From an uncultured Treponema sp. (lineage in GTDB: Bacteria > Spirochaetota > Spirochaetia > Treponematales > Treponemataceae), in contig NZ_CAKVAM010000004.1 in assembly GCF_934725225.1 (NCBI RefSeq), positions 248,001-312,000 on the forward strand: a DNA stretch of 64,000 nt, written 5' to 3'. The notes below the pieces were generated by a model that was given only the letters and a program-made list of their open reading frames with translations, was not told the origin of the DNA and made no database searches. The number at the start of each line of letters is the position of its first letter. Within the stretch, counting starts at the first letter, position 1. Positions 1 through 8,079 of the stretch are shown piece after piece. Position numbers and translations under genes: made by a program.

Positions 1-755
1 TGTAACAGTGTAGGTTTTTATGGTGAATGTGGCTGTCGCAACCTCGCTGTTTTTCAGTCCGCCCTTTACTGCGACTGCGGAAATCACGACGTTTTCTGTG
101 ATTGTAATCGGTTCGGAATATTCTTGTTTTGATGACAAGACTTCTTCAGCGGATGGTGCGTCTGTTTCTGCGGCAACCAGATAATAAATTGTTACGTCTT
201 CCGTTCCGCATGAGAGAGAGATTTTTTCATTGTAGTCCACATCGCCAGTTATGCTGAATGAGACTTTTTCAACCATTCCGATTTCTGTCCATTGTGCATA
301 AAGCGTAATGTCCGCGGTCAGCGTAATTTTTGCACCGTCCGCATGAACAATGTTCCCATCAGCAGAGGTTGCCCAGCCTGCAAAAATGTTTCCGTCTTTT
401 GTGAATGCATTTTCTGAAAGTGTGATTTCTGTTCCTGATTCAGCAGTCTGCGGATTCATCTCACCAGTTCCGCCGTTTGCGTCAAAGGTGATTGTGTAGG
501 TTGTTTTTGGTGTTTCTGGATTTGAAGGTGTTGAAGGATTTGTGTTTCCGTCGTCCGGGTTGCTTGGGTTTGAAGGATTTCCGTTTCCGTTGTCGCCAGT
601 GCCGGAATCGGAAGAATTTTCTACAGGCGTTGTTACTTGTTGGTCATCGTCCGAGCCGCTGTCAGTCTCGGTCATGCAGCCACTAAGCAGCGATAAAGTT
701 AAAAATAATGTAAAAATTACACGGGGGGGGTAAGAAATTTGTGGTTGATTTTCAT
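1..755 (-). CDS. InlB-repeat surface lipoprotein, partial, frameshifted at a G8 tract
   Basis: The 3' end lies beyond the left edge. An ATG at 755 sits behind a GGAG box. Read across the 8-G tract (723-730) with one extra or two fewer bases, the N-terminus becomes a lipoprotein signal peptide ending in LLSGC, then a Ser/Asp/Pro/Asn-rich linker, then an InlB B-repeat (Listeria-Bacteroides type; FDANGG and FAGWA motifs) and a chitobiase-like C-terminal domain (SCGTEDVTIYYL). As written, the reading frame stops at GTG TAA just after the tract. Likely a surface-exposed adhesin-like lipoprotein that is currently off, or a base-calling error in the homopolymer. Confidence 0.8.
723..730. repeat. Mononucleotide G8 tract (C8 in the coding strand)
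   Basis: Eight consecutive G, about ten codons into the lipoprotein gene. The upstream frame (from 755) and the downstream frame (CGT at 723) differ; tracts of 6 or 9 G would join them. Such tracts are classic slipped-strand phase-variation switches in surface genes. Confidence 0.7.
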
Positions 756-865
756 CGCTTTCTCCATAAAAAGTGTGAGTTTAGTTTGTCAGCACCTTTT
801 GATTTAATTTGTTTTACTATTATATAGGAAATTTGGGAAAAAACAATAAGGAAGTGTAAAAAGAG

Positions 866-930
866 TTGCCGGGCGGGATTATCAACCGAGTTTGCTTCGC
901 AAACATCGCGGGTCAAGCCCGACAATGACA
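866..930. repeat. Intergenic palindromic repeat
   Basis: This contains a perfect GTTTGCTTCGCAAAC palindrome and the phrase GGGTCAAGCCCGACAATGACA. The same block occurs inverted at about 11690-11741, and pieces of it recur in many intergenic gaps of the window. The rest of 756-1003 shows nothing else recognisable. Confidence 0.6.
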
Positions 931-1003
931 GGTCGCATTTTCATTCCTTTTATAATCTGCATTTTTTATGTTATAATTACCCTTGTTTTTTTAAGGGATA
1001 AAA

Positions 1004-1429
1004 ATGAGTGATATTTTTGACATAAACGAAATAACGGAAGAGGACATAAAGCTTCAGTATATTACGCCGGCGCTGCTTTCAAAATGGGACATCAAAAAAA
1101 TTACTTCTGTAAATTGCCAGTTAAGTGTTATACTATTTATGGAGATTGTTATGGAAAATGTAGCATATTTGAATAATAAGGGCGATTTAATTCAGTTCAA
1201 ATACGGAAACACAAAAATCCGCTTTAAAGGTCCGTACAGCCTTGAACGAATTGAGCAGATTAAGGAATGGGATAACGGCTATCTTGTGGTTTCAGCAAAA
1301 TATTCTCATACAGATGAAGTTGTGGAAGATTATATTGACTTGATTCCGATTCTCGAAAACTTATACATAAAGCCAGAAAAATTTCTGCATCCAATAAAAG
1401 AGGTAAAATTAGATTATGCCGCAAGATAA
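1004..1429 (+). CDS. Small hypothetical protein, possibly fused to a type I restriction (HsdR) N-terminal remnant
   Basis: 141 codons. Residues 1-34 (ending LLSKWDIKKIT) resemble the extreme N-terminus of type I restriction R subunits. From residue 50 on, the sequence looks like an independent 92-aa protein that could start at ATG 1151, which has its own GGAG box 6 nt upstream. I do not recognise that C-terminal protein beyond its KEWDNGYLVV core. A short 18-codon ORF at 1441-1497 may be debris of a following gene. Reading: an HsdR remnant joined to a small antitoxin-like protein; the second start may be the real one. Confidence 0.45.
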   Translation: MSDIFDINEITEEDIKLQYITPALLSKWDIKKITSVNCQLSVILFMEIVMENVAYLNNKGDLIQFKYGNTKIRFKGPYSLERIEQIKEWDNGYLVVSAKYSHTDEVVEDYIDLIPILENLYIKPEKFLHPIKEVKLDYAAR

Positions 1430-1561
1430 ATTACATAACAATGTTTGAAATGTGGTCTAAATATTCAACGCGCGGCTATTATGGCGAGAACAAATAAAAA
1501 GTCGATGTGTCAATTCAATTGTGCGAAAGACTAGGCAGGTAAACTTGATAAATCGCCCATT

Positions 1562-2467
1562 CTAGTCCTCATACTTAACGCCAAAGTAATTCAAACTTTC
1601 TTTCATGGTGTCCTGAGCTGTCAGGCAGGTGTCTTTAAGATAACCTCGCTCATCTTTCCATTCTTTGATTCCTCTATAATAGAACATCTTCAATTTCTCG
1701 GTGATGATGAACGGAACAATGTTATGTTTTAGACATTCCTTGAACATAATCAGTCTTCCAGCGCGACCGTTGCCGTCCTGAAACGGATGAATTGATTCAA
1801 AGCGAACGTGGAAATCAAGAATATCATCAAAAGTGATTTCCGATTTTGCGTTATATTCTTCAAGCAATGATTTTATTTCCTTAGCGACATTTTCAGGCTT
1901 TGCGGTTTCAATTCCGCCAACCTCATTTTCCAGCATTTTGTAGTCGCCTACTTTGAACCAGGATTTCTGTGAATCTGTTGTACCTGTTTTCAGTATATAA
2001 TGAAGCTGTTTAATGAAACTTTCTGAAAGCTTAGAATTTGCGCCTTCGATAATCAAATCAATGCAGCGGAAGTGATTTACAGTTTCTATGATGTCATCGA
2101 CTTTTACTGCCTCATCTGCAATGCCAAGAGTTTTTGTTTCAAAAATATAACGGGTCTGGTCATGAGTGAGTTTTGAGCCTTCGATATGATTTGAATTATA
2201 TGTAAGGTCAATCTGAATTTTATGGTAAATACCGTTTTTTAAGCCGGCCTCTTTTTCTCTTTTCAAAACTGATAAAAGATTGTTCTCAGTTTTTATATGA
2301 CGAGCCTTGCGGTCCGGTTTTTCAGCATTTGATGGAATCTTCCATGTCTTGCCTTCTAAAAAAGCTCCCGGAACTCTGCCCTGTGAGCAGTAATTTCTTG
2401 CGCTGCGCTCGCTTAAATTCCATATTTTTGCAGCTTCTTCAACTGAAATATATTCTGTCTTTGCCAT
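1562..2467 (-). CDS. Fic family AMP-transferase with N-terminal HTH
   Basis: About 301 aa. An N-terminal MerR/excisionase-like helix-turn-helix (residues ~5-50) precedes the Fic core with the complete catalytic motif HPFQDGNGRAGR (~226-237). The S-x-x-x-E-G inhibitory motif (SNHIEG, ~91-96) lies before the core, marking a self-inhibited class II Fic enzyme. Fic enzymes transfer AMP from ATP to hydroxyl side chains of target proteins. The start is put at ATG 2467 rather than the in-frame TTG at 2473, because a TATAAT box ends 7 nt upstream and there is no Shine-Dalgarno, so a leaderless message is likely. It stands alone on the minus strand; the HTH suggests autoregulation at the adjacent inverted repeat. 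Confidence 0.85.
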   Translation of the reverse strand: MAKTEYISVEEAAKIWNLSERSARNYCSQGRVPGAFLEGKTWKIPSNAEKPDRKARHIKTENNLLSVLKREKEAGLKNGIYHKIQIDLTYNSNHIEGSKLTHDQTRYIFETKTLGIADEAVKVDDIIETVNHFRCIDLIIEGANSKLSESFIKQLHYILKTGTTDSQKSWFKVGDYKMLENEVGGIETAKPENVAKEIKSLLEEYNAKSEITFDDILDFHVRFESIHPFQDGNGRAGRLIMFKECLKHNIVPFIITEKLKMFYYRGIKEWKDERGYLKDTCLTAQDTMKESLNYFGVKYED

Positions 2468-2474
2468 AGGCAAT

Positions 2475-2480
2475 ATTATA
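2475..2480 (-). promoter_or_regulatory. -10 box (TATAAT) of the Fic gene, leaderless
   Basis: TATAAT on the minus strand ends 7 nt before ATG 2467. Transcription would begin at or next to the A of the start codon. Confidence 0.55.
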
Positions 2481-2486
2481 TCACGT

Positions 2487-2543
2487 TATCGGCAAAATAT
2501 AAAACATTTTAAGCATGTTTTTTCGTGGTTTATTTTGCCGATA
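2487..2543. promoter_or_regulatory. 13-bp perfect inverted repeat upstream of Fic gene
   Basis: Arms TATCGGCAAAATA (2487-2499) and TATTTTGCCGATA (2531-2543) are perfect complements, 31 bp apart. A related TTATTGCCGA follows at ~2551. Position just upstream of the -10 box suggests an operator, perhaps for the HTH of the Fic protein itself. Confidence 0.45.
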
Positions 2544-2576
2544 GATTGACTTTATTGCCGAAAAGAAACAGCTATA

Positions 2577-2905
2577 CTGTCATTCCCCGTCTTGACCGGG
2601 CAATCTATGTTTTGTGTATGAGATTGCCGTGTCGGTGCACGGCAATGACAACTTGCCTTTTGTCATTCCTTCACTTGATTTCTATGTCATTCCCTTGCTT
2701 GACAAGGGAATCTATTCAAATGTTTCGCAAGGAGATTGCTGACCGCGTTTTCTTCGAAAATGTCGCGTGTCGTGGCACGGCAATGACTGGCTAGTTTTAT
2801 GTCATCTTCGGGCTTGACCCAGAGATCTATTACAGGAGATTGTCAGATCGAGTCCGACAATGACAGAAGAGGTTAAAAACGATAATGACAAAAATCCACG
2901 CCCGA
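2577..2905. repeat. Cluster of palindromic intergenic repeats
   Basis: Several short dyads such as GTCATTCCC..CTTGACAAGGGAATCT and GGAGATTGTCAGATCGAGTCCGACAATGACA follow one another. The consensus phrases (gtcattcc, cttgac, gacaatgaca) are shared with the other intergenic repeats of this window. No convincing gene occupies 2544-2997; open frames here are repeat sequence. Confidence 0.6.
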
Positions 2906-2997
2906 TAATGACACGGCGTTTTATTGTCTTCCCCTCCCTTGACAACCTACCTTTCGATAGGATATATTTCCAGTTATATTTTTTTGGAGATGCAGTT

Positions 2998-3442
2998 ATG
3001 GAATCAGATTATTTTATCCGTCAAATCAGGCCGGAAGAAATTGCGGAAGCATTGGGCTTGGCCTGGAACGTGTTTTTTGGAATTTGAATCGCCTGAATAC
3101 ACAAAAGAAAGCGTTGAGGAATTTTACAAAAGCATTCATGACGAAACCTACCTTTCAAAACTCTGCTGGTACGGTGCGTTTGTTCAAGAAAAACTTGTCG
3201 GAATCATTGCCACGCGGAACGAAGGAACTCACATCGCACTGTTTTTTGTGGACGAAAAATATCACAGACAGGAAATCGGAAAGAGGCTGTTCGAGTTCGC
3301 ACGGAGCATGAACAGTTCCGGAAAAATGACGGTGAATTCCTCGCCGTATGCTGTGCCCGTTTATCACAAACTTGGATTTTGCGACACGGACACGGAACAG
3401 GTTGTAAACGGATTGCGCTTCACGCCAATGGAAATTAAATAA
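2998..3442 (+). pseudogene. GNAT family N-acetyltransferase, frameshifted at a T6 run
   Basis: ATG 2998 has a GGAG box. The first frame gives MESDYFIRQIRPEEIAEALG and stops at a TGA (3085-3087). Deleting one T from the six-T run at 3073-3078 joins it to a frame reading LEFESPEYTKESVEEFY and continuing to TAA 3442, giving a full ~147-aa GNAT domain with the acetyl-CoA loop DEKYHRQEIGKRLF. So either the gene is inactivated or slippage-controlled by a single base, or the run is a sequencing error. It leads a string of co-directional small genes. Confidence 0.8.
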
Positions 3443-3462
3443 AAAAATTAGGAGAACCCAAA

Positions 3463-3954
3463 ATGAAAAACAGTGCGCTGGTCTTGATTGACCTTCAGAA
3501 CGACATCACAAAAAATTACAAGGAAATAATCACTCGTGTGAATCAGGCGATTGACTGGGCGGTGGCTGGCGGAATGCACGTTGTCTACATTCAGAACCAC
3601 AACCTTTCCGCCGGAACAAGAACGTTCAAGCCGGGAACGCACGGTGCTGAGCTTGTGCCTGAAATGAAAATCGTTTCCGACCACGTTTTCACCAAGACAA
3701 AAATCAACGCCCTGACAAGCGAGGATTTTTCCGCCTTCATTCAGGAGAACGCAATCACGGAATTTTTTATAGCCGGTGCGGACGCAACAGCCTGCGTAAA
3801 ATCCACCTGCTTCAACATGGCAAAAAACGGCTACACCGTCCACGTGATTTCCGACTGCATCACAAGCTACAACAAAAACAAGATTCCCGAAATGCTCGCC
3901 TACTACGAAAGCAAAGGCTGCGACGTAAGAACTTTTGACGGGATGCGCAAATAG
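3463..3954 (+). CDS. Isochorismatase-like cysteine hydrolase
   Basis: 163 aa, the full length of the family. The catalytic triad is visible: Asp10 (LIDLQND), Lys78 (KTKINAL) and Cys111 (GADATACVKST). Members hydrolyse amides or enol-ethers such as nicotinamide, N-carbamoyl compounds or isochorismate; the substrate cannot be set from sequence. The start is preceded by TTAGGAGAACCC. It lies 20 bp after the frameshifted GNAT gene and 15 bp before another GNAT gene, so it is probably co-transcribed. Confidence 0.88.
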   Translation: MKNSALVLIDLQNDITKNYKEIITRVNQAIDWAVAGGMHVVYIQNHNLSAGTRTFKPGTHGAELVPEMKIVSDHVFTKTKINALTSEDFSAFIQENAITEFFIAGADATACVKSTCFNMAKNGYTVHVISDCITSYNKNKIPEMLAYYESKGCDVRTFDGMRK

Positions 3955-3969
3955 CAGGAAGAAATCAAA

Positions 3970-4509
3970 ATGAACGGAAAAACGATAATCGAAACTCCGC
4001 GCCTTGTTCTCCGGGAATACACGCCGGAAGATTTTGACGCGCTTTTTGAGATAATGTCCGACGCGGAGACGATGAGGCACTATCCCGCGCCATTTGACGA
4101 GGAACGCACGCGCGGCTGGATTGACTGGAACATTCAGAACTACAGGGAATACGGATTCGGACTGTGGGCAATTATATTGAAGGAAACTGGCAAATTTATC
4201 GGCAACTGCGGAATTACGATTCAGAATATCGACGGAGAAATGCTCCCTGAAATCGGCTATCATATCAACAAAAAATACTGGCACAAAGGATTCGCAAGTG
4301 AGGCCGCAAAATCAGTGCGCGACTGGGCATTTGCAAACACAAAATATGAGCGCATTTATTCGTACACGAAATACACGAACGTCGCCAGTTACTCAACCGC
4401 CTGCGCAATCGGCATGAAAAAACTCAAGGAATATCCCAACGAGAAAGACGGAATTTCCTACGTCTACGCAATCACACGTGGCGAATGGAAGAAAATTAAG
4501 AACAAATAA
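3970..4509 (+). CDS. GNAT family acetyltransferase, RimJ/RimL type
   Basis: 179 aa with the RimJ/RimL layout: ETPRLVLREYTPEDF at the N-terminus, a central beta-bulge, and the acetyl-CoA loop in NKKYWHKGFASEAAKSV (~residues 95-111). Enzymes of this type acetylate the N-terminus of ribosomal proteins or small amines, using acetyl-CoA in the cytoplasm. Gaps to the neighbours are 15 bp upstream and 11 bp downstream, which suggests one transcript. Confidence 0.88.
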   Translation: MNGKTIIETPRLVLREYTPEDFDALFEIMSDAETMRHYPAPFDEERTRGWIDWNIQNYREYGFGLWAIILKETGKFIGNCGITIQNIDGEMLPEIGYHINKKYWHKGFASEAAKSVRDWAFANTKYERIYSYTKYTNVASYSTACAIGMKKLKEYPNEKDGISYVYAITRGEWKKIKNK

Positions 4510-4520
4510 AAGGAGACAGC

Positions 4521-5441
4521 ATGAAAATCATTGAATATTTTACATCGAACAACAAGGCGCATTGGCTTGAAGAAATCGCAAAGGCTGACTGGGGCGCGGC
4601 GAAATTTCTTCACCAGCTTTTGAGCGAAGGCAAGCTGAAGGAAACAATCGGGGATTCCGCGCTTGTTCCGCTTTTGACCGACGGCGAGAAACTTGTCTCT
4701 TTCTGCACTTTCGCGCCGCTCGACGATGTTCAGCCCACGGAACTTTCACCTTGGATTGGCTTTGTTTATACTGTGCCAGAATACCGCGGACATCATTACG
4801 CAGGCGAGCTTTTGAACTGGGCGGAAAGCGTTGCAACCGTCATGGGACGCAATGCGGTTTACATTTCAACAGACCACACGGGGCTTTACGAAAAATACGG
4901 CTACGAATTTTTCAATACGGCGAAATCGGTCGGCGGAGAGGAAACAAGAATCTACCGCAAGGAACTTTCAGCAGAAGGAGATGAAAAACAAAAACGCCTG
5001 GAAAACGGCGGAAGGTGGAAAGCCCAAATCGTAGCGGCGGCAAAACAAGGCGTTGACATGACGGCAATCTGCGGACTTTCGTGCGGCCACTGCTTTTTGG
5101 GCGAATGGTGCGGAGGCTGCCGCTCGCCTTTCAACTGCTGCTCGTTCGGAACGATGTTTCCTGGCGGAAAATGCCCGAACGTAAAATGCTGCGGGGAAAA
5201 AAATCTTGACGGCTGCTTTGACTGCCCGGAACTCGAAAAATGCGAGAAAGGATTCTACACGCCAAGCAACGATGGAGCCGCCGCGAGCAAGGCGCAGGCA
5301 ATCTTCATCCGGCGGCACGGAAAACAAGCCCACCGCAAAGTTTTGGACAACCTGCACAAAAAATACGAGTTCAAAAAAATGCAGGAAATTCTCGGACAGA
5401 GCGTGGAAGAAGGAATCAGGATTCTGGAAGAGAATTTGTAG
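4521..5441 (+). CDS. GNAT acetyltransferase fused to a Cys-rich DUF3795 domain
   Basis: 306 aa. Residues ~1-150 form a GNAT domain (acetyl-CoA loop VPEYRGHHYAGELL, then the YEKYGYEFF terminal strand). After a charged linker, residues ~180-306 are a DUF3795 domain with about 14 cysteines in patterns such as CGLSCGHC, CGGC, CFDCPELEKC, probably binding zinc. AGGAGACAGC precedes ATG 4521. A free-standing DUF3795 gene follows at 5605. The fusion suggests the acetyltransferase and the putative metal domain act on the same substrate; the role is unknown. Confidence 0.85.
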   Translation: MKIIEYFTSNNKAHWLEEIAKADWGAAKFLHQLLSEGKLKETIGDSALVPLLTDGEKLVSFCTFAPLDDVQPTELSPWIGFVYTVPEYRGHHYAGELLNWAESVATVMGRNAVYISTDHTGLYEKYGYEFFNTAKSVGGEETRIYRKELSAEGDEKQKRLENGGRWKAQIVAAAKQGVDMTAICGLSCGHCFLGEWCGGCRSPFNCCSFGTMFPGGKCPNVKCCGEKNLDGCFDCPELEKCEKGFYTPSNDGAAASKAQAIFIRRHGKQAHRKVLDNLHKKYEFKKMQEILGQSVEEGIRILEENL

Positions 5442-5455
5442 GAAAGTGGCTGAAA

Positions 5456-5583
5456 AAAGCTTAGGGCATGGAAGCCCAGAGTTCCAAAATGTTGATTGAG
5501 CTTGTCGAAACCAACATTTTGGAATGAGCGTGAGCGAAGGCTGGAACGCCCGACCTGCCGCAAGGCAGGGAAGCCCCTGAAAA
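5456..5583 (+). repeat. Dispersed inverted-repeat element, copy A (attC-like architecture)
   Basis: Begins AGCTTAGGGCATGGAAGCC and ends GGCTGGAACGCCCGACC, so the ends pair as GGGC/GCCC and AGCC/GGCT with an unpaired ATGGA/GGAAC. The interior holds its own dyad (CCAAAATGTTG / CAACATTTTGG). Conserved ends and a variable centre are shared with copies at 7326 and 11428. Confidence 0.65.
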
Positions 5584-5604
5584 AAAAGAAAGGAAGGTAA
5601 ACAA

Positions 5605-5940
5605 ATGAAAAACTTGATTGCATTTTGCGGACTGGACTGCGAATCATGCGAGGCCAGAAAAGCGACTGTCGAAAACGATTCGGAGCTGCGCAAAAAAGTT
5701 GCAGTTGAATGGTCAAAGCTGAACGGCGTTGAAATCACTGCGGAAATGATAAACTGCGACGGCTGCCGAATAAACGGACGGAAAACTCCGTTCTGCGATT
5801 CACTTTGCCCGATCCGGCAATGCGCACTTGGCAAAAAAGTAAGCACCTGCGGCGACTGCGCAGAAATGGAGGGCTGCGAAAAAGTCGCGATGATTCACAA
5901 GAACAATCAGTGCGCAAAGAACAATCTGCTTGCACGTTGA
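5605..5940 (+). CDS. DUF3795 Cys-rich protein
   Basis: 111 aa, the usual length. The cysteine pattern CGLDCESC at the N-terminus, then CDGCRING, CDSLCPIRQC and CGDC is typical of DUF3795 and suggests a bound zinc. GGAAGG precedes the ATG. Function is unknown for the family. It matches the C-terminal domain of the GNAT fusion upstream, from which it is separated by repeat copy A. Confidence 0.85.
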   Translation: MKNLIAFCGLDCESCEARKATVENDSELRKKVAVEWSKLNGVEITAEMINCDGCRINGRKTPFCDSLCPIRQCALGKKVSTCGDCAEMEGCEKVAMIHKNNQCAKNNLLAR

Positions 5941-5969
5941 AAAATTCCAGAGGATTTATTGGAGGAAAA

Positions 5970-6626
5970 ATGAGCAGCTATTTAGTTCTTACGCCGCAGC
6001 TTGTTCAAAAGGATTTGGACGCGCTCGGAAAATACAAAACCGCCGACGTTGACCGCCTGATTCGCGGCTATGTCAAGAAAAATGCGGACGCTTCACTTTT
6101 GCGAGAGCACGTTTTGACGCAGCAGCAGTTCCACAGGATTTATTTTTACGTCAATCTTGAGCAGATAAAGGACGTGAATGCGCGGATGGCGTTTATCCAC
6201 GAGAACTTGCTTTTTTCGGACTGGTGGCACACGGACGAGCTGATTGGCTACGTTGCGGACTTGGATTTTGAAGTGGCTCTGAAATATGCGTCGGAATACA
6301 TAAAATCCGAAGAGCCTTTTGTGCGCCGCTGGGGATACGTGCTTTTTATCGCACATTTGGGGCGAGGACACGCAGAACAGCTTCTTCCTCTGATGAAAAA
6401 TGACGGGCATTATTACGTTCAGATGGGCGAAGCCTGGCTGATTGCAGGGCTCGCCGTAACCGAGCCGGAAACTGTTCACAAATGGCTGGGAACTTGCGGA
6501 CTTGACTACAAAATATGCGGCAAGGCGATTCAAAAAATCTGCGATTCTTACAGGATTTCACAGGACTGGAAGGAAAAGTTCAAGGCACTGCGGGCGGGCT
6601 TGAAAGACAAAGTGGCAGAAAAATAA
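5970..6626 (+). CDS. DNA alkylation repair protein, AlkD-like HEAT repeat family
   Basis: 218 aa from ATG 5970, which has GGAGG six bases upstream; an open frame runs further upstream but through the preceding gene. The protein is all-helical with HEAT-like repeats and family signatures DWWHTDELI and VRRWGYVLFIAH. AlkD enzymes excise N3- and N7-alkylated purines without base flipping. Whether the catalytic Trp and Asp are all kept cannot be settled by eye. Neighbours lie 29 bp upstream and 27 bp downstream. Confidence 0.8.
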   Translation: MSSYLVLTPQLVQKDLDALGKYKTADVDRLIRGYVKKNADASLLREHVLTQQQFHRIYFYVNLEQIKDVNARMAFIHENLLFSDWWHTDELIGYVADLDFEVALKYASEYIKSEEPFVRRWGYVLFIAHLGRGHAEQLLPLMKNDGHYYVQMGEAWLIAGLAVTEPETVHKWLGTCGLDYKICGKAIQKICDSYRISQDWKEKFKALRAGLKDKVAEK

Positions 6627-6653
6627 GGAAAACAAATCGAAGGAGAAACAAAA

Positions 6654-7328
6654 ATGACAGTGCAGGAACAGTTCAACTTGATTGCAAATGAATACGACGA
6701 AAACCGCCGAAAATTCATTCCGTGTTTTGATGACTATTACATTTCTTCAACGGATTTTGCCGCAAAATCGCTTGAAAAAACGCCAAATCTGATTTTTGAC
6801 CTTGGCTCTGGAACTGGACTTTTGCCTTCGTTCTGGTTCAGGCATTTTCCGGATGCGAAATATGTCCTTGTTGACCTTGCCGAAGAAATGCTTGCGGTGG
6901 CGAAAAAGCGTTTTGAAAATCTTTCGAATGTGGAATACAAAATTCTTGACTATTCAAAGGAGCTTCCGGCGGGAAAGCCCGACCTTGTGATTTCCGCGCT
7001 TTCGATTCATCATCTTGAACACGATGCGAAACAAAATCTCTTCAAAAATATTTACGGCGAGCTCGGCGAAAACGGAACTTTCATAAACTACGACCAGTTC
7101 TGCGCGGAAGATTTTGAAATGAATAAAAACATCGAAGAATACTGGACTGAGCAGATAAAGTCTGCGAATCTCTCGGAAAAAGAATTTGACCGCTGGCAGG
7201 AACGCAAAAAGCTCGACCGTGAATGTTCCGTGCGGCAGGAAACCGAATGGCTTAAACAAGCGGGATTCAAGGGTGCGGAATGTATTTATCTGAACGGAAA
7301 GTTTGCGGTAATAATGGCGAGGAAATAG
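6654..7328 (+). CDS. Class I SAM-dependent methyltransferase
   Basis: 224 aa. Motif I FDLGSGTGLLP (~residues 48-58) binds S-adenosylmethionine, followed by the acidic motif II VLVDLAEEML and the post-I SALSIHHLEHDAK stretch. The N-terminus (QFNLIANEYDENRRKFIPCF) is typical of small-molecule methyltransferases of the UbiE/Methyltransf_25 kind. The substrate is unknown. GGAGAAACAAAA precedes the ATG. Repeat copy B begins inside its TAG stop codon. Confidence 0.87.
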   Translation: MTVQEQFNLIANEYDENRRKFIPCFDDYYISSTDFAAKSLEKTPNLIFDLGSGTGLLPSFWFRHFPDAKYVLVDLAEEMLAVAKKRFENLSNVEYKILDYSKELPAGKPDLVISALSIHHLEHDAKQNLFKNIYGELGENGTFINYDQFCAEDFEMNKNIEEYWTEQIKSANLSEKEFDRWQERKKLDRECSVRQETEWLKQAGFKGAECIYLNGKFAVIMARK

Positions 7329-7478
7329 CTTAGGGCATGGAGCACCTGCGAAGCAGTCCACCGCAAGCGAGCGAAAACCGCAGGGTGGAGCGAGTGCGGA
7401 GGATGAGCGTTAGCGAAGTGCGGAACGCCCGACGGCGGAGGCGGAGTAAAACGAAGCCGCAGCCGGAAGCAAAAAAAA
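7326..7478 (+). repeat. Dispersed inverted-repeat element, copy B
   Basis: Starts AGCTTAGGGCATGGAGCAC and ends GTGCGGAACGCCCGAC, then continues GGCGGAGGCGGAGTAAAACG. The right part is nearly identical to copy C at 11428-11590. Outer ends pair GGGC/GCCC and GCAC/GTGC across the same unpaired ATGGA/GGAAC. Confidence 0.65.
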
Positions 7479-7495
7479 ATTAAGAGGAAACAAAA

Positions 7496-7819
7496 ATGGC
7501 GACAACCAAAGAATACATTGATTTTGTGTGCGAGCAGATTGAACAATACGGCGAGGTGCGAAACCGCAAGATGTTCGGCGAATATATGGCGTACCTGAAC
7601 GAAAAACCGGTTCTTCTTGTGTGCGACAACACGGTTTTTGTGAAAAAGCTTGCGGAAACCGAGCCGATTATGAAGGAATTCAGCGCGGAATGCGGATTTC
7701 CTTACGACGGCGCAAAGGAGCATTTTATCCTCGACATCGAAAACCGCGAGCTTCTGGACAAAGTTATTCCGATTCTGGAAAAGGTTACGCCAGTTCCTAA
7801 GAAGAGGAAATCAAAATGA
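7496..7819 (+). CDS. TfoX N-terminal domain protein
   Basis: 107 aa, a stand-alone TfoX/Sxy N-terminal domain (YGEVRNRKMFGEYMAYLN near residues 20-37, then LLVCDNTVFVK). In enterobacteria TfoX activates competence genes, but single-domain versions are widespread and their function is not defined. AGAGGAAAC precedes ATG. Its TGA overlaps the ATG of the next gene by four bases. Confidence 0.85.
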   Translation: MATTKEYIDFVCEQIEQYGEVRNRKMFGEYMAYLNEKPVLLVCDNTVFVKKLAETEPIMKEFSAECGFPYDGAKEHFILDIENRELLDKVIPILEKVTPVPKKRKSK

Positions 7820-8024
7820 GCAAATACGAAAACTTTGGAATTATATAGAAGAAAACGGAACGGAATCTTTCAGCCTGACCTTTGACGAAATCGCAAAAAT
7901 CGCTGGAGCGCCGCTCGACCATTCGTTCTTGACCTATAAAAAGGAGCTTGAAGAGTTCGGCTGGAAAGTCGCGAAAATCTCGATGAAAAACAAAACGGTT
8001 GCATTTGAAAAAACCGGAAATTAA
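7816..8024 (+). pseudogene. Small conserved protein, frameshifted near its start
   Basis: ATG 7816 overlaps the TfoX stop (ATGA). The frame stops at TAG 7846. One extra A in the A4 run at 7829-7832 restores a ~69-aa protein containing KLWNYIEENG, LTFDEIAKIAGAPLDHSFL and ending VAFEKTGN, a type of small protein found widely in Firmicutes and spirochaetes. The last ~16 codons are duplicated at 8725-8773, beyond the toxin-antitoxin pair. Confidence 0.7.
7965..8013 (+). repeat. 49-bp direct repeat, left copy
   Basis: Matches 8725-8773 in 48 of 49 positions (only 8003 A versus 8763 G differs). The two copies flank the toxin-antitoxin pair. Confidence 0.85.
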
Positions 8025-8079
8025 GCGGAACTGTAATTTCGGGGAAAATCGTGTTATAATGAACAAGACGGAGGCAAAA

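Noticed and set aside
3448..4284. Long minus-strand reading frame opposite the cysteine hydrolase and GNAT genes
   Set aside because: The plus-strand genes have clear catalytic motifs and ribosome sites; this frame is their antisense shadow with no recognisable domain.
4968..5846. Minus-strand frame of 292 codons over the DUF3795 region
   Set aside because: Antisense of two well-supported genes and of repeat copy A; composition is that of a shadow.
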